Assembly (NCBI RefSeq): GCF_042652185.1 | Contig: NZ_JBHSIX010000037.1 | Length of the DNA: 64,000 nt | Origin: Actinacidiphila fildesensis | GTDB taxonomy: Bacteria > Actinomycetota > Actinomycetes > Streptomycetales > Streptomycetaceae | Direction: 5' to 3' (one strand) | Shown here: positions 43,884 through 50,924 of the stretch, piece by piece | How positions within the stretch are numbered: position 1 is the stretch's first letter | Layout of the letters: each line of letters begins with the position of its first letter | Notes under the pieces: model-generated | Told to the model about the DNA's origin: nothing | What the model saw: only the letters and a program-made list of their open reading frames with translations | The model's database searches: none | Made by a program: the position numbers and the translations under genes

Positions 43884-44696
43884 ATGGCTGAGTTCCCCGA
43901 AGGCGCACCCTGCTGGGTGGACGCGATGTTCTCCGATCTGGAGGGCGCGAAGAGCTTCTACGCCGACGTACTGGGCTGGACCTTCGCCGAGTCCAGCAGC
44001 GAGTACGGCAACTACACGCAGGCCTACTCCGACGGCAAGGCTGTCGCGGCCGTCGTGCCGCCGATGCCGGGGCAGGAGGGCCAGTCGCAGTGGTGTCTCT
44101 ACCTGTCCTCGCCCGACGCGGCGGCTACCGCGGAGAAGATCAAGGCAGCGGGTGGTGAGCTGTTGATGGAGCCGATGCAGGTGGGCTCCTTCGGCACGAT
44201 GGCTATCGCGAAGGAGCCGAGCGGCGCGGTGTTCGGTGTCTGGCAGCCGGGTGATCACAAGGGCTTCGAGAAGCTCGGCGAGCCGGGCTCGTACTGCTGG
44301 GCCGAGTTCTTCTCGCGCGACGTGGCCAAGGCGGACGCGTTCCTTCCGCGGGTCTTCCCGTACGGGACCCAGCAGATGGACCTCGGCGATTCCCCGGAGG
44401 CGGCGGGGATGGACTTCAAGGTCTTCAGCCTTGGCGGTCCGGAGAACCCGGTGCTGGGCCGGATGAACATGGGTAGTGATTTCCCGCCGGAGATCCCCTC
44501 CTATGTCCAGGTCTATTTTGGCGTCCCGGACTGCGATGAGGCGGTCGCGAAGACGACCAAGCGCGGCGGCAAGCTCCTCTTCGGGCCGATGGACAGCCCC
44601 TTCGGCCGCTTCGCGGCGGTGTCGGACCCGCAGGGCGCGGTGTTCGCCGTGATTGACATGTCGAAGACGGTCGGCGAGATGCCGAAGTTCGCCTGA
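43884..44696 (+). CDS. VOC family protein (two glyoxalase/bleomycin-resistance-like domains)
   Basis: A 270-residue protein of two vicinal-oxygen-chelate modules. Domain one (about 8-120) contains CWVDAMFSDLEGAKSFYADV-type start and EPSGAVFGVWQPGDHKG end; domain two (about 130-262) has CWAEFFSRDVAKADAFLP and DPQGAVFAVIDMSK. Family members bind metals or drugs; hydrolases, dioxygenases and resistance proteins all occur, so the reaction is undefined. AGGAG is upstream of ATG 43884. It appears complete. Confidence 0.9.
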   Translation: MAEFPEGAPCWVDAMFSDLEGAKSFYADVLGWTFAESSSEYGNYTQAYSDGKAVAAVVPPMPGQEGQSQWCLYLSSPDAAATAEKIKAAGGELLMEPMQVGSFGTMAIAKEPSGAVFGVWQPGDHKGFEKLGEPGSYCWAEFFSRDVAKADAFLPRVFPYGTQQMDLGDSPEAAGMDFKVFSLGGPENPVLGRMNMGSDFPPEIPSYVQVYFGVPDCDEAVAKTTKRGGKLLFGPMDSPFGRFAAVSDPQGAVFAVIDMSKTVGEMPKFA

Positions 44697-44850
44697 CGGG
44701 AGCCCGACCGTCCGAGGGGCGGGGTCGCCGCAGGGCCGGTTGCTCGTCGACCGCGACGGCACTCTAAGCGCCAGCGGATCAACGGCCTACTGGTCGGGGT
44801 GGCCCGCTCCGCAAGGGCTGAATACGGTGCGTCGCTGAGGAGCGCAGTGC

Positions 44851-45363
44851 TCAGCGTTCTTCGCGCTGGACGAGTCGGTAACGGTTGCCTGGAGTGGTGC
44901 CCTTTTTGGCGGTTGCATGCTGCTGTCGATGCGTGGTGGAGGCGTTGACGAGGGCGTTGACCAGCGGGTTGCGTGAGCGCAGCCGTCTGAGTACGGCGGT
45001 GGAGTAGCCCACGAGTGCTGTGGCGGCCGCCAGGGTGGAGCCGGAGGCGACTTGGCTGAGAACCAGGCGTAGTTCGGGCGCCGAGAATCCTGGTTCGTCG
45101 CCATGGCGGCCGTGCGCCTGCGCCATTGCCTGGACGCTGGCCATGGCGGCGTGGAAGGACGGATCCTGTTCGCGCCAGTCACTGAGCAGGGCCTCGGAGA
45201 TGCCTGCCGCTGCGGCACACGCCGCCGGGGGCAGACCGAGTGCTGCCGCTCGGATGGCATCGGCCCGGCGGAGGGCATTTTCCTCGGAGAGCACCGCCGT
45301 CCCGTGGAGGACCGAGACGAGCGTGTGGTCGATCGTCTCGGGGGGCGTGACGAGGCCGGCCAC
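44851..45363 (-). CDS. Hypothetical helix-turn-helix-like protein
   Basis: About 170 residues from GTG 45363, with upstream starts possible because the frame stays open to 45747. The middle (ALGLPPAACAAAAGISEALL then SDWREQDPSFHAAM) resembles a terminase-small-subunit or transposase-like helix-turn-helix. The end is basic (RQQHATAKKGTTPGNRYRLV). No family name can be given. The region upstream appears to be the remains of another gene, so this could itself be a fragment. Confidence 0.4.
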   Translation of the reverse strand: MAGLVTPPETIDHTLVSVLHGTAVLSEENALRRADAIRAAALGLPPAACAAAAGISEALLSDWREQDPSFHAAMASVQAMAQAHGRHGDEPGFSAPELRLVLSQVASGSTLAAATALVGYSTAVLRRLRSRNPLVNALVNASTTHRQQHATAKKGTTPGNRYRLVQREER

Positions 45364-45639
45364 GACGGAGCGGGCCCACCCGTCATGGTTGCTTGACTCA
45401 CCCTGTGGGTATGCGGCCAATTTCCTCGGTCCCCCTGTGGTTCTGTCCGTGCGATAGGTGTCCGTCCGGTTCAGGCCGCCACGACGGTTGTACGATCGTC
45501 GGTTCGAGCGGTGAGGGAGGCGGAGGATCAGCGCACGAGCAGGATAGCGGTGGTGGCGCGGTCGGTGAGTACCAAGCCTGCGGCCCACAGTCTCGAAGTG
45601 CAGGGGGTGGCGAGGATTCATGCTGGGGGAAGGCCGACG

Positions 45640-45930
45640 ACCCAGGGCGCAGCACAGGACGCCGACGGCGCAGGCGGCGGCCACCGGCCGGTCCACCGGG
45701 GCGTCTGCGGCCAGTACCCGCGCCGACCACCGTCCCTCCGCGGCCACCTAAGGAACCTGGCCGACCAGGGTGAAGCCCAGCATGGCCAGCGCCGTCACCC
45801 AGGCGCCGGCGGCGCTGACCGCGGCCGAGGCCAGCGACCACGCAGCGGAACGGGGCGGCAGTCTGCGTCCCGTCCAGGGCGCCGCCAGCGCCAGGATCGC
45901 GCCGAACAGCAGCGGCAGGCCGATCCACAC
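45640..45930 (-). pseudogene. M56-family (BlaR1-like) peptidase, internally deleted
   Basis: Starting 3 bases after the BlaI gene, MWIGLPLLFGAILALAAPWT through AMLGFTLVGQVP is the two-helix N-terminus of an M56 metallopeptidase and stops at 45748. The following sequence (RVLAADAPVDRPVAAACAVG then VLCCALG, another frame) resembles the M56 C-terminal helix. The HExxH-type zinc region is missing. The intact paralogue is at 58969-59910. Confidence 0.5.
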
Positions 45931-45933
45931 GGT

Positions 45934-46317
45934 CTATGCCTCCGGGTGTCCGCGCAGTAGTTGCTCCAGCAACTTCTCGTCCTCGGCCGGTAGTTCGGAG
46001 ACGAACCGGGCCAGGACCGCCGCCCGGTCGCCGCCATGCTCCAGCAGATCGCGCATCCCCGCGGCGGCGTGCCCGGCCTCGTCGCGTACGGGTGCGTACA
46101 GATAGCCGCGGCCGGCCTTCTCGTGGGTGACCAGTCCCTTGTCGTGCGGCCGGGACAGGATGGTCAGCACGGTCGTGTACGCGGGGTCGCCGGTTACCTG
46201 CTCGCGCACGACTCCCGCGGCCACCGGCTCCCCGACCGCCCACAGGGTAGCCAGGACCTCGCCCTCGAGCTCGCCCGGCGCACGCCGCCCCGCCGCCGCG
46301 TTTCTCCGGTCGCCCAC
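45934..46317 (-). CDS. BlaI/MecI-family transcriptional repressor
   Basis: A 127-residue winged-helix repressor: PGELEGEVLATLWAVGEPVA, TVLTILSRPHDKGLVTHEKA and RGYLYAPV form the DNA-binding domain; the C-terminal helices (LARFVSELPAEDEKLLEQLL) dimerise. GTG 46317 is chosen because the conserved region starts a few residues later. It overlaps nearly with the M56 relic, the usual repressor/peptidase pair. A matching operator lies about 95 bp upstream. With its peptidase broken, derepression by cleavage is unlikely. Confidence 0.85.
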   Translation of the reverse strand: MGDRRNAAAGRRAPGELEGEVLATLWAVGEPVAAGVVREQVTGDPAYTTVLTILSRPHDKGLVTHEKAGRGYLYAPVRDEAGHAAAGMRDLLEHGGDRAAVLARFVSELPAEDEKLLEQLLRGHPEA

Positions 46318-46412
46318 GGTGTCCGCTCCTTCGCCTGACAGCGGACGAGCACTTGGGAGTCTCACATTTTGCGCGAGCGAACCCGGTTCGACGGGGGGTG
46401 GGGCACGTTCGA

Positions 46413-46426
46413 CTACACCCTTGTAG
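46413..46426. promoter_or_regulatory. BlaI-type operator
   Basis: CTACACCCTTGTAG is an inverted repeat CTACA-N4-TGTAG, matching the BlaI/MecI operator pattern. Near-identical sites lie upstream of the second BlaI gene at 58502-58515 and 58521-58534. Confidence 0.65.
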
Positions 46427-46451
46427 ACGGATGGCTGATCAACCTCTATGG

Positions 46452-46470
46452 TTAGCCGAGCCTTGCCTAA
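46452..46470. promoter_or_regulatory. Iron-box-like DtxR/IdeR-family site
   Basis: TTAGCCGAGCCTTGCCTAA is a 19-bp imperfect palindrome with TTAG/CTAA ends, the layout of the actinobacterial iron box. It lies 48 bp upstream of the ZIP transporter, where a metal-dependent repressor would act. Confidence 0.5.
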
Positions 46471-46517
46471 GCATGAGGGCAGGTTCCTTCGCGTCCGCCC
46501 GTTGCCATGGAGTAGGT

Positions 46518-47348
46518 ATGTCCAGTTCCCAGATTGCCTTGCTCGGCGCGGTTGCGGGGTTCACGATCTACCTCGGGCTTCCGCTGGGCAGGTTGCGCAA
46601 CGCCGCGCCGCGCTTGAGGGCTGGACTGAATGCCGTTGCGATCGGTGTCCTGGTGTTCCTCGTCTGGGACATCCTGACCCATGCATGGGAGCCCACGGAC
46701 GCGGCGCTGAGCGACAAGCACTGGGGTACCGCGCTCGTCGGCGGAACAGTGCTGGCGGCCGGGCTGGCGATCGGACTCGCCGGATTGGTGCACTACGACC
46801 GCTGGGCGGCGGCACGGCGAGCCAGGTCCGGGCTCCCGCACGGACCCGGCGCCGCGGATACCGCCGAACTCGCCCCCGCCAAGCGGTCGCAGGCCGGTGA
46901 GCTCGCTTTGATGATCGCTACCGGTATCGGTCTGCACAACTTCGCCGAGGGGCTGGCGATCGGCAACTCCGCGGCGCAGGGCGAGATTTCCCTGGCGGTG
47001 CTGCTGGTCATCGGCTTTGGCCTGCACAACGCCACCGAAGGGTTCGGCATCGTCGCTCCCCTGGCGGCTGAGGGTGAACGCCCGACGTGGTCGACGTTGC
47101 TCTGGCTGGGTCTGATCGGCGGTGGGCCGACGTTCCTGGGCACCCTTCTTGGCCAGCACCTGGTCAATGACACGTTGTCGATCGCGTTCCTCGGCCTGGC
47201 CGCCGGATCCATCCTCTATGTCGTCATCGAACTTCTCGCGGTGGCCCGCCGTGCGGCGGCGTCGAAGGAACTGACGACGTGGTGCATTCTGCTCGGCCTG
47301 CTCCTCGGATTCGCGACCGACGCCGTGGTCACCGCCGCCGGGGTATGA
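46518..47348 (+). CDS. ZIP family divalent metal transporter
   Basis: A 276-residue membrane protein with about eight helices. The conserved metal-site motifs are GIGLHNFAEGLAIG in helix 4 and GFGLHNATEGFGI in helix 5, each with HN-x-x-EG. The first helix is IALLGAVAGFTIYLGLPLG. ZIP proteins bring zinc, iron or manganese into the cytosol. GGAG precedes ATG 46518. An iron-box-like palindrome upstream suggests repression by a DtxR-type regulator, so iron or manganese are likely substrates. Confidence 0.9.
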   Translation: MSSSQIALLGAVAGFTIYLGLPLGRLRNAAPRLRAGLNAVAIGVLVFLVWDILTHAWEPTDAALSDKHWGTALVGGTVLAAGLAIGLAGLVHYDRWAAARRARSGLPHGPGAADTAELAPAKRSQAGELALMIATGIGLHNFAEGLAIGNSAAQGEISLAVLLVIGFGLHNATEGFGIVAPLAAEGERPTWSTLLWLGLIGGGPTFLGTLLGQHLVNDTLSIAFLGLAAGSILYVVIELLAVARRAAASKELTTWCILLGLLLGFATDAVVTAAGV

Positions 47349-47355
47349 CCCTTCG

Positions 47356-48654
47356 CTAAGCATCCGGGCCCGGTAGCAGGAGGGTGAATGCCGTGGGGTC
47401 GGTGGCACTGACGGTGAGCCGTCCGCCCGCCGCCTCGGCCAGCTCCCGCGCGACCGCCAGGCCGATACCGCTGCCGAACCCGGTGGTGGTGCCCCGTTCG
47501 AAGGCGGCCCGCGGGGCGATGCGCAGAGTCCCTTCGTCCGTGACATCCACGGCGATCGCCCCGGTCGCTTCGCGCACGGTGATCAGCACGGTGCCCCGGC
47601 CGTGTCGCAGTGCGTTGTCGAGCAGGACGTCGAGGACCTGGTCGGTGGTGCGGCCGGGGAGACGAAGGGGGCCGGCCCCGGAGTGGACCGCGACATCCAG
47701 GCGCCGCCCCGCGTCGGCGAACGCGCCGTGCCAGCGGCGTTCAGCCCGCGCGCTGAGTTCGGCGGCGGTTTCATCGGGCGTGGGGACCAGCTCGCCGGAA
47801 GGCGCGCCGGCCAGGCGAAGGACTTCGTCAACGGTTCGCTGAAGATGCTGCGATCGTTCCAGGGCGTCCTCGAGTGCCTGCCGCAGGTCCGTGTCGGGGG
47901 ACCGGGTCGCGTCCAGGGCGGTTTCGAGTCCGAGCTGCAGTCCTGCCAGTGGGTTGCGCAACTGGTGAGAGGCGTTGGCGCTGAAGTGCCGTTCGCGCTG
48001 CAAGAGCGTGGTCAGCCGCGCGACCATGGTGTCCTGGGCCGTGGCCAGCTGATCGATCTCCACAATGCCGCAGCGCCCCGCGCGCGCGGTGAGATCACCG
48101 TCGGCGACGGCCCGCGCCGTGGTGGACAAGGACTCCAGCGGTCGGCTGAGTGCCCGTGCCTGGCGCCGGGCGACAGCGATCGCGGCGCACAGGGCGAGAA
48201 GCACCACGCCCAGGAGCGCCAGCCAGGTCAGCAGGATGCGGTGCCATACCTCCGAGGTCGGGGTCGTGGCGCGGACGACGCCGATGACCTGTTCCGAGGT
48301 CGAGACAGGCACGGCGACGACCAGGTCACCTCCGGAACTCCCGCGCACCACCACTCCACGGGCCGCGCGCCGCGTCACGTCATCGGCCTGCGCGGAACCC
48401 GAGCCCGAGCGCAGCCGCATCGTGAGGTCGTACACGCCCAGCTTGCCCTCCGTTTCCGGTGCGGGCAGTTCCACCTCGTCACCGGCCGCGAACTGCGGTC
48501 CGACGCGGACGGCGGCGGCCAGCGCTGTCCTCTCCAGTTCCCCGCGCTCGTCGTCGAAGAAGGACCGCTGGATCACTACCGCCAGGGGGACGGCGAGCAG
48601 GACGAGGGCCACCAGGACCGCGGCGACGGCCACCCGGACCACATGTGCTCTCAT
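47356..48654 (-). CDS. Sensor histidine kinase (HisKA/HATPase)
   Basis: A 432-residue kinase: membrane helices at about 9-29 and 139-161 bracket a ~110-residue sensor domain. A HAMP-like region follows. HisKA has HFSANASHQLRNPLAG with phospho-acceptor His230; the HATPase_c domain has LDNALRHGRG and FGSGIGLAVARELAEAAGG. No response regulator is adjacent on the same strand. It is divergent from the lipoprotein/ABC cassette whose far end carries a response regulator at 53667, a likely partner by position. Confidence 0.9.
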   Translation of the reverse strand: MRAHVVRVAVAAVLVALVLLAVPLAVVIQRSFFDDERGELERTALAAAVRVGPQFAAGDEVELPAPETEGKLGVYDLTMRLRSGSGSAQADDVTRRAARGVVVRGSSGGDLVVAVPVSTSEQVIGVVRATTPTSEVWHRILLTWLALLGVVLLALCAAIAVARRQARALSRPLESLSTTARAVADGDLTARAGRCGIVEIDQLATAQDTMVARLTTLLQRERHFSANASHQLRNPLAGLQLGLETALDATRSPDTDLRQALEDALERSQHLQRTVDEVLRLAGAPSGELVPTPDETAAELSARAERRWHGAFADAGRRLDVAVHSGAGPLRLPGRTTDQVLDVLLDNALRHGRGTVLITVREATGAIAVDVTDEGTLRIAPRAAFERGTTTGFGSGIGLAVARELAEAAGGRLTVSATDPTAFTLLLPGPDA

Positions 48655-48711
48655 ATGCCCATCATGGGCGCCGGTGGCTGCTGCGGCCCGGTTGTGCGGG
48701 GGCGGGGGCGA

Positions 48712-48769
48712 GGTTTTGCCGTCGTCTAACCCTCATTGCGCCGGGGTTTTGCCGCCTGGTCCCTAGCGT
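48712..48769. promoter_or_regulatory. Divergent promoter with spaced direct repeats
   Basis: GGTTTTGCCG occurs at 48712-48721 and 48745-48754, exactly 33 bp (three helical turns) apart. A Streptomyces-like -10 TAGCGT lies at about 48764-48769. OmpR-type regulators bind direct repeats on one helix face, so this is a candidate site for the 53667 regulator. Confidence 0.45.
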
Positions 48770-48805
48770 CGTGGTCATCGCAGTCATCCCCCTGTGGAGG
48801 CCATC

Positions 48806-49462
48806 ATGACCTTGCGAGGCTCCCTCACCGTCACGGCTGCCCTGTTGGCTGCGGTGGCGATCGCCGGATGCGGCGGCTCCGGCGGCGCCAAGGGCACGAC
48901 CAGCGTACCCACGACCGCCGGCCCTTCCACCGCCTCCAGCCCCGCCGCCCCAGGCGCTTCCTCCGGCAGCCAGACACCGGCTCCGGTGGAGTCCAATCCG
49001 CCCGGTGACATCCCCGACAACCAGGCGTACGTCGCCTACGCCCCGGCTGGAGGCGGCTTCCAGGTCAAGGTGCCCGAGGGCTGGGCCCGCACCCGGACCG
49101 GCACAGTGACGGTCTTCACCGACAAACTCAACCGCATCGAGGTGTCGCAGAGCGCCGCCCCGACCGCCCCCACAGTGCAGGCGGCCGAGTCGGCGGTCGT
49201 GCCCCAGCTGGCCCGGGAGGTCCCCGCGTTCGCCCGGGGATCGGCCTCGCTGGTCTCCCGGCAGGCCGGTCAGGCCGTGCTGCTCACCTATCAGGGCAAC
49301 TCCGCTCCCGACCCGGTGACCGGCAAGGTCAGCCGGGACGCCTTCGAGCGGTACGCCTTCCACCAGGGCAGCCGCGAGATCGTCATCACGCTGTCCGGTC
49401 CCGTCAATGCCGACAACGTGGACCCGTGGCGTCTGGTCACCGATTCCTTGCGGTGGCAGTGA
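48806..49462 (+). CDS. Secreted lipoprotein of the ABC cassette
   Basis: A 218-residue lipoprotein. The signal LLAAVAIAGCGG carries the lipidated Cys at about residue 22. A Ser/Thr/Pro/Ala linker (about 25-70) leads to a compact domain (GGGFQVKVPEGWARTRTGTV, DNVDPWRLVTDSLRW) of the PsbP/LpqN-like type often found with such exporters. GGAGG lies 5 bases before the ATG. Its stop overlaps the ATPase start, so it is coupled with the transporter. Confidence 0.85.
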   Translation: MTLRGSLTVTAALLAAVAIAGCGGSGGAKGTTSVPTTAGPSTASSPAAPGASSGSQTPAPVESNPPGDIPDNQAYVAYAPAGGGFQVKVPEGWARTRTGTVTVFTDKLNRIEVSQSAAPTAPTVQAAESAVVPQLAREVPAFARGSASLVSRQAGQAVLLTYQGNSAPDPVTGKVSRDAFERYAFHQGSREIVITLSGPVNADNVDPWRLVTDSLRWQ

Positions 49463-50187
49463 TGAGCGGAACCGCGCCCGCCCCGGCCAAGGACGAGGAC
49501 AAGGGAAAGGGCAAGGACGAGCCCCACGTCCTCGACGCACGGGACCTCTACCGGTTCTTCCGCTCCGGGGAGGAGGAGACCCTCGCCTTGCGCGGGGTCA
49601 GCCTGCACGTCGGCCGAGGGGAGACGGTCGCCGTCGTGGGCCCCTCCGGATCGGGAAAATCCACCCTCCTGGCATGCCTGGCAGGGCTGGACGAGCCCGC
49701 CGGCGGGGTGGTGCATGTCGGCGGTGAGCGCATCAGCCACCGTCCGGAAGCCGAGCGGGCCCGGGCGCGGCTCCGCCGCATCGGCGTGCTGCTGCAGTCC
49801 GGCAACCTCATCGCGCACCTCAGTGTCCGCGACAACATTCGCCTCGTCCATATGGCAGCGGGACGCAGCCGAGGTCCGGCGCCGGACGCCGACCGCCTCC
49901 TCGAGCAGGTGGGCCTCAGCAGCCGGGCACGGGCACTGCCGCACGAACTGGCCGGCGGTGAACTGGCGCGTGCGGGACTGGCGGTCGCCCTGGCCAACGA
50001 CCCGGACATCCTGCTCGCCGACGAGCCCACCGGTGAACTCGACGGACAGACCGAACAGCGGGTACTGGCCCTGCTCAGGGACCGTGCGAAGGACGGACGC
50101 GGGGTCCTCGTGGTCACTCACAGCCCCGAGGTCGTCAGGATCGCCGACCGGGTCATCGGTCTGCGCGACGGAAGGATCGAGTCATGA
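49462..50187 (+). CDS. ABC ATPase, MacB/LolD type, altered signature
   Basis: A 241-residue ATPase of the FtsX-exporter class. Walker A is GPSGSGKST, the Q-loop is VLLQSGNL and Walker B is ILLADEPTGELD with H-loop VVTHSPE. The signature reads ELAGGELARAG where LSGGQxQR is expected, so this site may be weak. A second canonical ATPase overlaps it by 4 bases. The pair probably forms a heterodimer with one consensus site. Confidence 0.9.
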   Translation: MSGTAPAPAKDEDKGKGKDEPHVLDARDLYRFFRSGEEETLALRGVSLHVGRGETVAVVGPSGSGKSTLLACLAGLDEPAGGVVHVGGERISHRPEAERARARLRRIGVLLQSGNLIAHLSVRDNIRLVHMAAGRSRGPAPDADRLLEQVGLSSRARALPHELAGGELARAGLAVALANDPDILLADEPTGELDGQTEQRVLALLRDRAKDGRGVLVVTHSPEVVRIADRVIGLRDGRIES

Positions 50188-50924
50188 ACGCCCCGACCGT
50201 GGCCCAAGCCCCGGCCGCCACGGTACTGGTGAGCTGCCAGAACGTCGCCCGGACCTTCGGCAGGGGAGCGGGCGCCGTGGTCGCGGTGCACGGCACCTAC
50301 TGCCTGGTGCGCGCGCACGACCGGATCGCTGTCATGGGCCCCTCCGGGTCCGGGAAGTCCACGCTGCTCCATCTGATGGCCGGCCTGGAACGGCCGACCG
50401 GCGGCACGGTGACCTGGCCCGGCCTCACCATGGACGGTGGACTGCGCGCACGGGACATCGGGGTCGTCTTCCAGAGCCCGAGTCTGATCAACAACCTGGA
50501 CGTGGCCGAGAACGCCGGTCTCCCGCTGGTCCTGGCCGGCAGGCCCGAGGGCGAGGCCCGGCGGCGGGCACTCGAAGCCCTCGACCTCGTGGGAGCCGGC
50601 GATCTGATGGGCAAGCTTCCCCAGGAACTCTCCGGCGGCCAGGCCCAACGGGTCGCCATCGCCCGTGTGCTGGCGCTGCGGCCCCGACTGGTGCTGGCCG
50701 ATGAACCCACCGGTCAGCTGGACCGCGTCACCGGCCGGCACATCGTCGACGTCCTGCTGGGCGTGGCCGACCGGATCGGCGCCGCACTGGTCGTCAGCAC
50801 GCACGACCCCAGCGTCGGTGAGCGGTTCCCGGCGCGCTGGACCATGTCCGACGGCCGGCTGACCGTTCCCTTCGACTCCGGTCCGCCGACTGCGGGCGAC
50901 ACCGGCCGGGGAGGCACACCATGA
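50184..50924 (+). CDS. ABC ATPase, MacB/LolD type
   Basis: A 246-residue ATPase. Walker A is GPSGSGKST, Q-loop VVFQSPSL, signature ELSGGQAQRV, Walker B LVLADEPTGQLD and H-loop VVSTHDPS. It overlaps the first ATPase by ATGA and the permease by ATGA, indicating a strictly coupled operon. It should bind the FtsX-like permease encoded next and energise extraction or export of lipids, peptides or lipoproteins. Confidence 0.95.
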   Translation: MNAPTVAQAPAATVLVSCQNVARTFGRGAGAVVAVHGTYCLVRAHDRIAVMGPSGSGKSTLLHLMAGLERPTGGTVTWPGLTMDGGLRARDIGVVFQSPSLINNLDVAENAGLPLVLAGRPEGEARRRALEALDLVGAGDLMGKLPQELSGGQAQRVAIARVLALRPRLVLADEPTGQLDRVTGRHIVDVLLGVADRIGAALVVSTHDPSVGERFPARWTMSDGRLTVPFDSGPPTAGDTGRGGTP

